64,000 bases of DNA from UBA817 sp049889215 (lineage in GTDB: Bacteria > Margulisbacteria > Marinamargulisbacteria > UBA817). Each line of letters opens with the position of its first letter. Within the stretch, counting starts at the first letter, position 1. Of the stretch, positions 1-8,622 are shown piece after piece. The notes under the pieces were generated by a model that saw only the letters and a program-made list of their open reading frames with translations, was not told the origin of the DNA and made no database searches. The stretch covers positions 62,001 to 126,000 of the forward strand of contig JBMHDV010000023.1 in NCBI GenBank assembly GCA_049889215.1, read 5' to 3'. Both the position numbers and the translations under genes were made by a program.

Positions 1-33
1 TAAAAATCTGTTTATTCTCTGAATAACCAATCT

Positions 34-56
34 TTAATGCAACACGGTTGCATTAA
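34..56. promoter_or_regulatory. Perfect palindrome upstream of the zinc GTPase; candidate Zur/Fur-family operator
   Basis: A 9-bp arm TTAATGCAA (34-42) is followed after 5 nt (CACGG) by its exact reverse complement TTGCATTAA (48-56). It lies 42 nt upstream of the GTPase start, just before a plausible -10 (GATAAA near 68). Dyad symmetry, length and position suit a Fur-family repressor site, and a Zur-like gene lies 4 kb downstream in the same gene block. The sequence does not match the enterobacterial or Bacillus Zur consensus, so the regulator is inferred. Confidence 0.5.
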
Positions 57-97
57 CTCAAATATTTGATAAAATAAAGAAGAATTAGGAGTCAACT

Positions 98-1315
98 ATG
101 CAAAAGAAATTACCTGTTACTGTTTTATCTGGTTTTTTAGGAGCTGGAAAAACAACATTATTAAATCGAATTTTAAATAATAGAGAAAATTTAAAAGTAG
201 CTGTCATTGTTAATGATATGTCAGAAGTTAATATTGATACACAACTTGTTCAAAATGGAGAAGCTAGCTTAAGTCGAACTGAGGAAAAGTTAGTAGAAAT
301 GTCCAATGGTTGCATTTGCTGCACATTACGTGAAGATTTACTGATTGAAATTCAACGTCTTGCCAAAGAAGATCGCTTTGACTACTTAGTCATAGAATCA
401 ACGGGGATTAGTGAGCCATTACCCGTTGCAGAAACATTTACATTTGAAGATGAAGACGGTAATTCACTGTCCGACTATGCAACATTGGATACAATGGTAA
501 CTGTGGTCGACGCAGTTCATTTCTTCGATAACCTTGATTCACTTGAGCTATTAAAAGATCGCGGCGAGTCGTTGGGTGAAGAAGACGAACGAAGCATTGT
601 TGATTTATTGGTTGAACAAGTTGAATTTGCGAATATCATCTTACTAAATAAAAGTGACGAGATTGAGCCGGAACACCGTAAGAAAATTAAAGGGGTAATC
701 AAGGCATTAAATCCAGATGCAGAATGCATCGAAACCAATCATTCAAACGTTGAGTTAACCAAGGTATTAAATACTGGATCTTTTGATTTTGAAAAAGCAT
801 CAGAAGCACCTGGTTGGTTAAAAGAGATGCGTGGTGAACACATACCAGAAACAGAAGAATACAACATCTCGAGCTTAAGCTTTAAATCACGCCGCCCGTT
901 TCATCCAGAACGCTTTTTAGAGTTTGTACAGTCAAACCTTGATGGTGTTTACAGAGTAAAAGGGTATTTTTGGTTAGCATCACGAATGGATTTTGTGGGA
1001 CAAATCAGCGTGGCCGGAAAACTTGCTGAAATCTCGCCCGCAGGTAAATGGTGGGCAGCCGTACCCAAAAGTTTATGGGATTTAAGCGATGAATCAATGA
1101 CAGATATTATTAAGGAAAACTGGGAAGACCCCTATGGTGATCGCCGACAAGAATTGGTATTTATTGGCACCGGAATTGACAAAAAAGATATCAATGATCG
1201 CTTAGAAAAATGTTTATTAACCGACGAAGAGTTTGGTCATGGTGAAGATATATGGGCAACTTACCCCGACCCAATTCACCCATGGGAATTAGCCGAGGAA
1301 CCTGCCCTAAATTAG
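98..1315 (+). CDS. CobW/COG0523 family GTPase, likely zinc metallochaperone (ZigA-like)
   Basis: G3E-family GTPase of 405 aa. The Walker A GFLGAGKTT lies at residues 12-20, the family metal-binding CxCC motif (CICC) at 72-75, and the base-specificity motif NKSD near 183. A CobW C-terminal domain follows. Members of COG0523 insert or deliver metals at the cost of GTP; the long ~400-aa subgroup with this C-terminus is typically made under zinc starvation. The start is supported by AGGAG 7 nt upstream. It is the first gene of a block containing a Zur-type regulator and a His-rich zinc-uptake protein and sits behind a palindromic operator, so a zinc role is the best inference. Family assignment is firm; the metal and client are not. 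Confidence 0.9.
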   Translation: MQKKLPVTVLSGFLGAGKTTLLNRILNNRENLKVAVIVNDMSEVNIDTQLVQNGEASLSRTEEKLVEMSNGCICCTLREDLLIEIQRLAKEDRFDYLVIESTGISEPLPVAETFTFEDEDGNSLSDYATLDTMVTVVDAVHFFDNLDSLELLKDRGESLGEEDERSIVDLLVEQVEFANIILLNKSDEIEPEHRKKIKGVIKALNPDAECIETNHSNVELTKVLNTGSFDFEKASEAPGWLKEMRGEHIPETEEYNISSLSFKSRRPFHPERFLEFVQSNLDGVYRVKGYFWLASRMDFVGQISVAGKLAEISPAGKWWAAVPKSLWDLSDESMTDIIKENWEDPYGDRRQELVFIGTGIDKKDINDRLEKCLLTDEEFGHGEDIWATYPDPIHPWELAEEPALN

Positions 1316-1386
1316 TGCAAGCCATCTGCAATAACAATGCGTCTGATATACGATAGGATAAACATAAGTGTGAAGGTAAGAGCAAT

Positions 1387-2493
1387 ATGAGTACAGAATC
1401 AATTAGAGGAGCCTCTGGCAATATAAGACGTTTAGTACCAAGAAGAAGATTAGGAGACAATGTAACGTCAACTTTTCTTAATCAAAGTCAACCAAATTTA
1501 GCCGGCAGTAGAACTCATTATCACGATCATAATTGTTCAGGAAATTGCAACCATAATCAATTAGGTTTAGGCGGTCATACAGTGCATAGTCACACTCATG
1601 ATTGTTCAGAAAATTGCAATCATAGCCATTCACACGACCATACAATCGATCCAAAAACAAATATCTTTAGATTTGTTCAATCCATTATTGCAACTAATGA
1701 ACCTGTTGATTTTAATACAGCAATCAAAAACGTAACAACCACAAATAGATTGAGACTATCAATTGCACCTAATGGAACTCCATTGCACAATCGGCTTAAG
1801 CAACGGTTAAGCGACTTAAAAAATATCAACACATTTTTTACATCCAACACGGATCTTACTTTTTTCGGATTTATTGGTTGGGGGCCCAACTGCATTGGTT
1901 CAAAAACCTTTAAATCTAGTCAAAAAATTAGTGCTGTTAACGGATTTGTTTATAAAGATAAAGACGGTCACTTTCATTATCAAGACATTGGATCAAGCAT
2001 TGCTCGCTATAAAAACACACCTGAAATTAACGAAGTAAGCCAACTAGAGCTCGGTTCCTCTATCGCAACATTCAATGGGCTAGATTTTAATCTAGGACAA
2101 CAAGAAGTTCGTCATATTAGTCAAGACGATAACACGATTATTATAGAAAAAATTTCTGAACATTGGCATGACTGGCAATCGTATCTTAAAATCCATGAAG
2201 ATGATACCTATAAAGGGCTAAAACGATTATGGGAATTTGATCATTGGTGGCATTCTGAAATAAAAAGAACTGCAAAAGCAAGTAAACCTGATAATGATAA
2301 TATGAAAATCATTCACAAGATTATGCACAGTAAAAAATTACCTATAAATTATAGCACATTGCACTCAGATCAATTCAACTTCACAAAAACTGAAAATGGA
2401 GAAAATATTATTATTAGCAAAGAAATTGATACGCTGGTTAAATACAAAAAAATCATACAAAAAAAGTTTTTAAGTCATCATCATGAACAATAA
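1387..2493 (+). CDS. Unknown His/Cys-rich protein in zinc cluster
   Basis: 368 aa, no family recognised. Near the N-terminus (about residues 40-82) is a metal-ligand region built from two related units: HxHDHNCSGNCNH and HSHTHDCSENCNHSHSHDH. The rest is a mixed domain with WGPNCIG, several Trp/His clusters (EHWHDW, DHWWHSE) and a HHH ending. No signal peptide or membrane segment is visible, so it is probably cytosolic unless exported by another route. It starts 71 nt after the zinc GTPase and overlaps the next gene by 11 nt, implying co-translation. Metal binding is inferred from composition and neighbours. Confidence 0.75.
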   Translation: MSTESIRGASGNIRRLVPRRRLGDNVTSTFLNQSQPNLAGSRTHYHDHNCSGNCNHNQLGLGGHTVHSHTHDCSENCNHSHSHDHTIDPKTNIFRFVQSIIATNEPVDFNTAIKNVTTTNRLRLSIAPNGTPLHNRLKQRLSDLKNINTFFTSNTDLTFFGFIGWGPNCIGSKTFKSSQKISAVNGFVYKDKDGHFHYQDIGSSIARYKNTPEINEVSQLELGSSIATFNGLDFNLGQQEVRHISQDDNTIIIEKISEHWHDWQSYLKIHEDDTYKGLKRLWEFDHWWHSEIKRTAKASKPDNDNMKIIHKIMHSKKLPINYSTLHSDQFNFTKTENGENIIISKEIDTLVKYKKIIQKKFLSHHHEQ

Positions 2494-2887
2494 CCATAAA
2501 ATAGATACAAAAGTACTGTTAGAAAACATTAAACAATTAAAAGAAGCACTCGCTCACATTAATCATTTTTCAGCGAAAGAAAACAATTATTTCAGTGCAA
2601 AAAATCAAGCCATCGACGTAAAAATGAAGATCAATAATAAGCAAACGGATGCCTATACTCAGCTGAAATCACTCGGAAAAGTACCAGATCTCCCACAAAA
2701 CGATGCCATTGACATTTTAAATGAACATGTCCAAATCAACCATTTAAAGTTTTTATTAATCCAAGATTATTTAGAAGACATCTATCGACGTTTTGAAACC
2801 ATTGGTAAAAACATAAGCACCGCACTAAATCCAATTATTGAACAACTGGAATCAATAGAAAATCAATCAAATGATATCAACCGTTAA
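2483..2887 (+). CDS. Unknown small helical protein in zinc cluster
   Basis: 134 aa, no family recognised. The sequence is almost entirely charged/amphipathic helix-like, with heptad-like Leu/Ile spacing at both ends (LLENIKQLKEAL, and LNPIIEQLESIEN near the C-terminus). There are no Cys residues, signal peptide or membrane segments. It overlaps the upstream His/Cys-rich gene by 11 nt and the downstream low-complexity gene by 17 nt, so the three form one translationally coupled unit. It could be a partner or chaperone for its neighbours, but nothing in the sequence proves that. Confidence 0.65.
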   Translation: MNNNHKIDTKVLLENIKQLKEALAHINHFSAKENNYFSAKNQAIDVKMKINNKQTDAYTQLKSLGKVPDLPQNDAIDILNEHVQINHLKFLLIQDYLEDIYRRFETIGKNISTALNPIIEQLESIENQSNDINR

Positions 2888-4097
2888 CAACGTTCAAATC
2901 AATAACAATATTACAGCAACCGCCCGCCCTGGCGGACAAACAAATGCCGCCAATCCCGCCAATGCGAGTCAACCTAACGGAGGAGCAAATCCAAGTCAGT
3001 TAACGCAACTAGGGCCCTGCACATGCGAAAACTGTGTTGGCGGAATGAACAAAACAGCACCAAGCAGTAGTACAATTCAAAAAGATCAGCCAGCCAGCAG
3101 CAAACTACCCAACACGACTGCAAGTACCCTCGACACACCAAAAGGCATGAATAAGACTCAACCTAAAAGCAGCAATATCACTTCGACAAACATGAATAAA
3201 AACACAAATCAACCAGCACCTCAAACATCAAAAAGCAACAAATCAAACCCACAAACGACCCTTATTAACACAACAAAAAGTACACAAGCAAAGCAAAACA
3301 ACCCTCAACAGTACTCCATTCAAAAACCAACAACTCAAATGAACCAAAAAACTACACAACCCGTAGCTGCAGGCGCAACAAAGCCAGGTTCCCAAGAACC
3401 ACAGTCCAATCAGCAAAAAGGACCATTATTAACTAGCACAACCAACACAAATCAGACAAATACCAACACAGCATCAACACAAGCAAATCAACCAACTGCA
3501 ACAACCCAACAAGTTGCAACCAATGCAAGCTCAAAAACTCAAGCACAGCCAGCACAATTAACTCATCAAACTTCCTCAACACTAGCGACACAAACCACAC
3601 CAAACACAACCACATTACAATCGAATCAATCAAATTTACCATCACCACCAATGATTGGTACCGGCACAAACGTTACCCCAGCATTGCTAACCCATCAATC
3701 CCCAGTAATGAATCCAGGGGCATTAATGACCAATACACACCCCCAACTCGAAGGGAAAGTTAATGCAAAAGTACCCACTAAACAAACGATGACCTTCAAA
3801 CAAACCGAACTAGATTCAGGGAGCCTTGCTGTTGCAAATGGGGCCAATAAAAAGAAATTAAAAGAATTAAAGAACAAGCAGGGGAACGCTGCAACATCCG
3901 AATCCGATGAGTTTCAACAAGAACAACTAATTATTGAAGAGCATCATTTTGCAAAGTATGTGGATGATGCAACAAAGAATGTCTTACATCAACGACAAAA
4001 AGATAAAGCAAGACAAGAACAACTGCGACGAAAACAGCAACAGCAAATCAAAACAACAAGAAAAATGTTAGAAAAAAATCGCTCAATTGCAGCTTAA
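2871..4097 (+). CDS. Unknown low-complexity Asn/Gln/Thr/Pro-rich protein with Cys cluster
   Basis: 408 aa. A short N-terminal part ends in a GPCTCENCVGG cluster near residue 45, a possible metal site. About 250 residues of Asn/Gln/Thr/Ser/Pro-rich, probably disordered sequence follow, with recurring MNKT/MNKN motifs. The C-terminal ~80 residues form a strongly charged, Lys/Gln-rich helical tail (around KDKARQEQLRRKQQQQ). No signal peptide is seen. It overlaps both neighbours and ends 16 nt before the Fur-family start. The CxCxxC cluster echoes the CSGNC/CSENC motifs of the first gene of the trio. Function is unknown. Confidence 0.65.
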   Translation: MISTVNNVQINNNITATARPGGQTNAANPANASQPNGGANPSQLTQLGPCTCENCVGGMNKTAPSSSTIQKDQPASSKLPNTTASTLDTPKGMNKTQPKSSNITSTNMNKNTNQPAPQTSKSNKSNPQTTLINTTKSTQAKQNNPQQYSIQKPTTQMNQKTTQPVAAGATKPGSQEPQSNQQKGPLLTSTTNTNQTNTNTASTQANQPTATTQQVATNASSKTQAQPAQLTHQTSSTLATQTTPNTTTLQSNQSNLPSPPMIGTGTNVTPALLTHQSPVMNPGALMTNTHPQLEGKVNAKVPTKQTMTFKQTELDSGSLAVANGANKKKLKELKNKQGNAATSESDEFQQEQLIIEEHHFAKYVDDATKNVLHQRQKDKARQEQLRRKQQQQIKTTRKMLEKNRSIAA

Positions 4098-4113
4098 TGA
4101 TACAATAATAATC

Positions 4114-4509
4114 ATGCTTCAACGTAAAACCGTTATTTCAACCGTCCTTTTAAAAACCTTAGAGTCCGCAGCTCAACCATTGTCTGTAAATCAGTTATTA
4201 ACCGCTTTACAGGAAAAAGACTTGGCGCCAAATAAAACAACCATCTATCGGATTTTAACCAAATTACAAAAAAACAACCAAATTTCAGAAATAAAGACCA
4301 CGAACGGAGCCGCTTTTTTTGAATTAAAAAAAAGAAGCCATCACCATCACTTCATTTGCAATTCATGCGAGACTATTTTTTGCTTAAACCAATGCCATCT
4401 GGATGCTTTAAGTATTAATTTAAAATCGTTGTTGCCAAACGAAAATTTTATCCCACAAAGTCATGAATTCAACATCTACGGAGTATGTGAACCATGCGCA
4501 AAAAGATAG
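4114..4509 (+). CDS. zur: Fur-family metalloregulator, probable Zur
   Basis: 131 aa with a winged-helix N-terminus (APNKTTIYRILTKL, the Fur recognition helix region) and the dimerisation domain with HHHHF, CNSC and CEPC. The two CxxC pairs form the structural zinc site typical of Fur/Zur. Compared with Fur it is short and sits inside a zinc-handling operon, directly before a ZrgA-like gene, so Zur is the likeliest subtype. The ATG at 4114 is preferred over an in-frame TTG at 4087, which would overlap the previous gene and add residues unlike the family. No good SD is seen, and it may depend on translational coupling. Confidence 0.8.
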   Translation: MLQRKTVISTVLLKTLESAAQPLSVNQLLTALQEKDLAPNKTTIYRILTKLQKNNQISEIKTTNGAAFFELKKRSHHHHFICNSCETIFCLNQCHLDALSINLKSLLPNENFIPQSHEFNIYGVCEPCAKR

Positions 4510-4517
4510 GAGATCCA

Positions 4518-5138
4518 ATGACTCGAATTAAATTATATTTATTAACATTCATGCTGACTATTCCAATAACCGCCGCACAATCCATTCATACCCACGGGGA
4601 AGCACAATTGAATATTGTTATCGAAAAAGCTAGTGTTCAGTTAGTGTTTAACGCACCAGGCATGTCCATCGTCGGCTTTGAACATGCGGCATCATCAAAA
4701 CAAGATAAATTAGCCATCAAACACGCCAAAGACACATTAAAAAATGTAACAAACTTTAGGTTTTCAGAACGATCAGGAGTATTCAAGCGAATAAAAAACA
4801 TTCCAGCCGAAATTTTAAACACAACGATTGAGTTGGTTTCACATAACGATAATAAACCCACCAAAAAAAATCATGCGCATGATGACCATCATGAGCACGA
4901 AGAACATAATAATCATGATGACCACCACAACCATTCTGAAAAACAAGCAACACATTATGAATTTCTGTTAAAAAGCAACTATAAATTACCAAACAATACA
5001 GCCATCGCTACATTTTCAACAACACTATTTGAACAATTCAACGGAATTAAAAAAATAACTGTAAATATCATTCAAAATGAGCAACAAAACCAATATATTT
5101 TAACCAAAGAGACCCCCTACTTAACCATAGAAAACTAA
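4518..5138 (+). CDS. ZrgA-like periplasmic zinc-binding protein (DUF2796)
   Basis: 206 aa with a signal peptide (hydrophobic LYLLTFMLTIPITAAQS, cleavage after AA-). The mature protein starts with HTHGEAQLNIV, typical of DUF2796. The centre carries a dense His/Asp loop (HAHDDHHEHEEHNNHDDHHNH, about residues 122-142) suited to capturing Zn2+. The ATG at 4518 is preferred over 4494 because AGGAG lies 5 nt before it. The homologous Vibrio zrg system couples such a protein to an ABC transporter and a DUF3299 protein, the same order seen here. Role: periplasmic zinc capture for the downstream transporter (inference from family and context). Confidence 0.85.
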   Translation: MTRIKLYLLTFMLTIPITAAQSIHTHGEAQLNIVIEKASVQLVFNAPGMSIVGFEHAASSKQDKLAIKHAKDTLKNVTNFRFSERSGVFKRIKNIPAEILNTTIELVSHNDNKPTKKNHAHDDHHEHEEHNNHDDHHNHSEKQATHYEFLLKSNYKLPNNTAIATFSTTLFEQFNGIKKITVNIIQNEQQNQYILTKETPYLTIEN

Positions 5139-5166
5139 TGCTTTATGTGCTTCAATAAATAGATCG

Positions 5167-5874
5167 ATGAGCGCTTTAACTATCCAAAACCTGCAATTTA
5201 AATACAACGGCTCAGCCGAATTTAAGCTCACCATAGATGAACTCAACATAAATCAAGGTGATCATTTATTTATTGATGGCCCCAGTGGAGTTGGGAAAAC
5301 AACATTATTAAATCTAATCACTGGCTTATTAACACCATCTAACGGGCAAATCGATATTTTAGGGACGAATATCCATCGTCTATCCGCCATCAAACAAGAC
5401 GCTTTTCGCGCGGATCATTTTGGCATCATCTTTCAATTATTCAATTTACTCCCCTATTTAAGTGTCAAAGATAATATCCTTCTGCCTTGCGCGTTTTCAA
5501 AACAAAAAAAACAGCATGCAATGGCGATGACAGGCGCTTTGGATCAAACAGCCATGCAATTATGCACCCAATTAAACTTACCAACACACGCATTAACCAT
5601 TCCTGTTCAAGAACTAAGCATTGGGCAACAACAGCGGGTAGCCATTGCGCGAGCATTGATTGGGTCACCCAAAATTATTATTGCAGATGAACCAACAGCC
5701 GCATTGGACAATCATAATAAACAGCAATTTATTGCCACCCTGTTAGCAGAATGTGAACGATCAAAAACAACATTGGTTTTTGTCTCTCATGACGAAACAT
5801 TAAAATCGCATTTCAACCACCATTATCAACTCACAACAAGTAATAAAAGGGATGCCTCTCATGTCTTGGTTTAG
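5167..5874 (+). CDS. ABC transporter ATP-binding protein (LolD/MacB type) of zinc-linked system
   Basis: 235 aa, a complete nucleotide-binding domain. The Walker A GPSGVGKTT lies near residue 39, followed by a Q-loop (FQLFNLLPYLSV), signature LSIGQQQRVAIARAL, Walker B IIIADEPTAALD and the switch His (SHD). The sequence resembles the MacB/LolD branch, which works with FtsX-type permeases. The next gene overlaps its 3' end and encodes such a permease. Together with the His-rich protein upstream it probably forms a Zrg-like zinc-acquisition transporter. This architecture differs from classical ZnuABC. Confidence 0.88.
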   Translation: MSALTIQNLQFKYNGSAEFKLTIDELNINQGDHLFIDGPSGVGKTTLLNLITGLLTPSNGQIDILGTNIHRLSAIKQDAFRADHFGIIFQLFNLLPYLSVKDNILLPCAFSKQKKQHAMAMTGALDQTAMQLCTQLNLPTHALTIPVQELSIGQQQRVAIARALIGSPKIIIADEPTAALDNHNKQQFIATLLAECERSKTTLVFVSHDETLKSHFNHHYQLTTSNKRDASHVLV

Positions 5875-7081
5875 GTTAACCATTCACAGTTTATTAAATA
5901 GAAAACTACCATCCGCACTTCTAATTATTAGTATTGCACTCAGTGGCATGCTACTGATTGGTGTTCAAAAAATTAAAGACAGTGCCAAACAAGGGTTTAG
6001 TCATAGTATTTCTGGAACGGATTTAATTGTTGGCGCACGGTCTGGCAGTATCCAATTGCTGCTTTATACTGTATTTCGACAAGGCCAGCCGATTGCAAAT
6101 ATGTCATGGGATAGCATTCAAAACATTCAACAACTACCAACTGTTGAATGGGTCATTCCCATATCCCTTGGCGATTCACATCGTGGGTTTCCAGTGGTTG
6201 GAACAACACGCACATATTTTGATCATTATAAATACGGCAAAAAACAACCGTTATCCATACAAAAAGGAACCAAATTTAACGCGCCATTAACGGCTGTCAT
6301 CGGCGCCAATGTCGCAAAAAAACTACGCTATAAAATAAACTCAAAAATTCAATTAGCACATGGCATGGGCGTACAAAACCTCCCCATCCATAAAAACAAC
6401 ACCTTTACCATTGTTGGCATTTTAGAGCCAACGGGCACCCCCGTCGACAATAGCATACACATCCCGCTCGAAGGAATCACAAAACTTCATCTACCAGCAT
6501 CACAATCAAAATCAAAAGTGGACCTAACACCACAATCCGTCACTGGTGCTTTTATTGGATTAACATCAAACGTTGCTATTTTTTCCACTCAAAGAACAAT
6601 CACCCAATGGCAAAAGGAACCATTAATGGCGATTATTCCTGGTATTGCATTGAGTCAATTATGGCGGAATATTAGCAATGTCGATACCGCATTCTTTATT
6701 ATTACCATACTCGTTGTTGTTATTGCCTTTATCGGACTTCTACTAGGTTTATTCATGTCCATTAATCAACGATCACGAGAGATATCAATCTTGCGAGTTA
6801 TGGGGGCACATCCAATTCAAATCGCGGCAATGCTCATTACAGAGGCATTTGTCATTACAGTCTCTGGCGTCATTATTGGAGGCATCTTAAGTTTTGGATT
6901 AGGGCAAGCATTATCCCCGATCATCGAAGCTCGTACCGGATTAATCTTAACCATCAATCAACCATCAACAACCGAAATTAGCTTAGCCATTGGCATCATT
7001 TTATTTGGGGCCCTTATTAGTCTAATCCCAGCAATATTAGCATACAAAAAAAGCAAAACAGGCGGATTTATTTCATTATGA
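5861..7081 (+). CDS. FtsX/MacB-type ABC permease of zinc-linked system
   Basis: About 406 aa. One N-terminal membrane segment (PSALLIISIALSGMLLIGV) is followed by a ~230-residue periplasmic MacB-like domain, then three C-terminal membrane segments (FFIITILVVVIAFIGLLLGL, a central segment around VITVSGVIIGGILSF, and IGIILFGALISLIPAILAY). RSREISILRVMGA is the FtsX-domain coupling motif. I prefer ATG 5861 because AAAAGGG sits ~9 nt upstream; ATG 5852 is possible. It overlaps the ATPase gene and its stop overlaps the DUF3299 start by 4 nt, so all are one operon. Confidence 0.88.
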   Translation: MSWFRLTIHSLLNRKLPSALLIISIALSGMLLIGVQKIKDSAKQGFSHSISGTDLIVGARSGSIQLLLYTVFRQGQPIANMSWDSIQNIQQLPTVEWVIPISLGDSHRGFPVVGTTRTYFDHYKYGKKQPLSIQKGTKFNAPLTAVIGANVAKKLRYKINSKIQLAHGMGVQNLPIHKNNTFTIVGILEPTGTPVDNSIHIPLEGITKLHLPASQSKSKVDLTPQSVTGAFIGLTSNVAIFSTQRTITQWQKEPLMAIIPGIALSQLWRNISNVDTAFFIITILVVVIAFIGLLLGLFMSINQRSREISILRVMGAHPIQIAAMLITEAFVITVSGVIIGGILSFGLGQALSPIIEARTGLILTINQPSTTEISLAIGIILFGALISLIPAILAYKKSKTGGFISL

Positions 7082-7548
7082 TACAACGGTGGTTTTTGAT
7101 TGCAATATCAACCTTAGCTGTTGCATCATCCATCATACATGCCACACCAAATGAAATCACTTGGCCTCAACTGGAAGACCTTAATTTCGAAACTGGAGAA
7201 ATGCCCGACCAGTTACGGCAATACCACGAACAAACCGTCAAAGTGGCCGGTTTTATTGTGCCATTAGAAATGGAAGACACCATCGAAGAAGTGATTGAAT
7301 TTTTATTGGTGCCAGACCCATTGGCTTGCATTCATGTGCCCCCCCCACCCCCCAACCAGATGATCATGGTAACAATGACCCAACCGGTGCCATTGGACAT
7401 GAACTTGCGGGGGGTAGAGATTATCGGAAAACTCAGCATTGTAAAAACCAAGCATGGCGATTATAGTTTCGAGCTCGCTGGCACAAGCTCCAAAAAAGTG
7501 GTCATTGAATACGAAGACCCACTAATGGAATTCTTAATCGACTATTAA
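7078..7548 (+). CDS. DUF3299 lipoprotein-like secreted protein, zinc-transport operon
   Basis: 156 aa with a signal peptide (FLIAISTLAVASSIIHA). The conserved DUF3299 core is visible: VKVAGFIVPLEM, then CIHVPPPPPNQM around residues 82-93, with the invariant Cys-His followed by the proline run. DUF3299 proteins commonly accompany MacB-like ABC transporters and ZrgA-type proteins, as here, and the gene overlaps the permease stop by 4 nt. It is probably a periplasmic accessory factor for the transporter; its biochemical activity is not known. It converges with the HMA gene, with only 3 nt between stops. Confidence 0.85.
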   Translation: MIQRWFLIAISTLAVASSIIHATPNEITWPQLEDLNFETGEMPDQLRQYHEQTVKVAGFIVPLEMEDTIEEVIEFLLVPDPLACIHVPPPPPNQMIMVTMTQPVPLDMNLRGVEIIGKLSIVKTKHGDYSFELAGTSSKKVVIEYEDPLMEFLIDY

Positions 7549-7551
7549 ATT

Positions 7552-7941
7552 TTAATTCCGTTTTATTTCACCAATATTATAGCCGGCATCCTCTATCACC
7601 GTTTGGATTTCAGCATCTGAGATTTTACGAAATCGCTTCAATTTTAACGCAACAGTTCGCTGTGCCAAATCAACCGCTACCGCTTTAACTGACGCATGCG
7701 ATTCAAATGTTTTTTGAATGCCTTGCGCACAAAAAGAACAGACCATGCCTTTAATCGATACAATAATATTTGAACGGCCCATCATCGACAGGCGTGCATT
7801 CTTTGTTGCCCTTTGGTGAGTTATTTTTGTATGGTGCTCCATCATATTAGAAGACACCATACTATTGGGGGTAGCATGCACCGGATAGACAAATACAGTC
7901 ATTAAACCAATAAATATAGAACTTAAAATCATGTTTTTCAT
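7552..7941 (-). CDS. Secreted heavy-metal-associated (HMA) domain protein
   Basis: 129 aa. An N-terminal signal peptide (IFIGLMTVFVYPVHA) precedes a classic HMA fold with the metal motif GMVCSFC (CxxC, about residue 67-73) and the closing GYNIGEI. HMA domains bind soft metals (Cu+, Hg2+, also Zn2+/Cd2+). A periplasmic copy like this may scavenge or hand on metal (MerP/CopZ-like). AAGGAG lies 9 nt before the start. It is the last gene of a three-gene minus-strand operon with two other secreted proteins, convergent with the zinc-transport operon. Confidence 0.88.
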   Translation of the reverse strand: MKNMILSSIFIGLMTVFVYPVHATPNSMVSSNMMEHHTKITHQRATKNARLSMMGRSNIIVSIKGMVCSFCAQGIQKTFESHASVKAVAVDLAQRTVALKLKRFRKISDAEIQTVIEDAGYNIGEIKRN

Positions 7942-7957
7942 TATTTTTTCTCCTTAA

Positions 7958-8566
7958 TTAAAAATGAATCATGGCTGTAACTAAGGCATTATCACGAAAG
8001 TTACTGCCAAGTTCAATCAACACATTGCCTTTATACAATCGCAACACAGGAAGCACAGTTAGATGATGACCATCACCATCAATAATGGATGATACCTGAA
8101 GCAACACCCAAGGTTGAATAGCCAAATAGTTTGCAAGATATGGGGCAACACCAACCCGTGCTTTTACTACCTGTCGTGATTCTCGCATAAAAAACCCATC
8201 ATACCCAAGATAGGTATACACACGTCGCGTTTCCCAGTCAGCTTGAGCCCCCAAATGAACCACACCACTTTCCTTACCAGCAATGGTTGAGCCAAAGCCT
8301 AGGAAACCATACAGGTTCCCTTGTGACGCATCCGCATTCCAACGACGAATCAAGCGGTTGAACTGGACCATTGCAACTGTTGGGCCATTTGTAAATTCAA
8401 GCACATGCCCACCCACAGCCATCTGTCTTGATATCGTATGGTGAAATTTTACTTCGGTGAGTTTTTTAGTAGATATCACATTGAATACTCGCCCTCCTGA
8501 CCAAATAACAGGATGTGCCACAAGTGCATACGACGTTATACAAAATAAGATTAATTTAATTAACAT
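7958..8566 (-). CDS. Secreted outer-membrane-barrel-like protein of unknown function
   Basis: 202 aa, no named family recognised. A short signal peptide (LIKLILFCITSYALVAHP) is followed by alternating hydrophobic/polar strands, a Gly-rich centre (LYGFLGFGSTIAG) and an aromatic C-terminus (LVTAMIHF), consistent with a small outer-membrane barrel. It lies between a Cys-rich secreted protein and the HMA protein in one operon (16 and 56 nt gaps), so a role in metal handling is inferred. GGAGG lies ~9 nt before the ATG. Confidence 0.7.
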   Translation of the reverse strand: MLIKLILFCITSYALVAHPVIWSGGRVFNVISTKKLTEVKFHHTISRQMAVGGHVLEFTNGPTVAMVQFNRLIRRWNADASQGNLYGFLGFGSTIAGKESGVVHLGAQADWETRRVYTYLGYDGFFMRESRQVVKARVGVAPYLANYLAIQPWVLLQVSSIIDGDGHHLTVLPVLRLYKGNVLIELGSNFRDNALVTAMIHF

Positions 8567-8622
8567 TCACGTTAAACCTCCAAACAAATTAAGCGCATGA
8601 CCGTCATGCGATTTAGTTGGCG

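Noticed and set aside
1478..1660. Minus-strand frame with Tyr/Asn/Asp repeats
   Set aside because: It is the complement of the His/Cys-rich repeat region of the plus-strand gene; repeated composition only mirrors that.
4860..4960. His-rich stretch as an engineered tag
   Set aside because: It is irregular, mixed with Asp/Glu and inside a DUF2796 protein where such loops are normal.
7339..7353. Long C-run as a possible phase-variable tract
   Set aside because: It encodes the conserved PPPPP of the DUF3299 motif and is interrupted (CCCCCCCCACCCCCC), so family constraint explains it.
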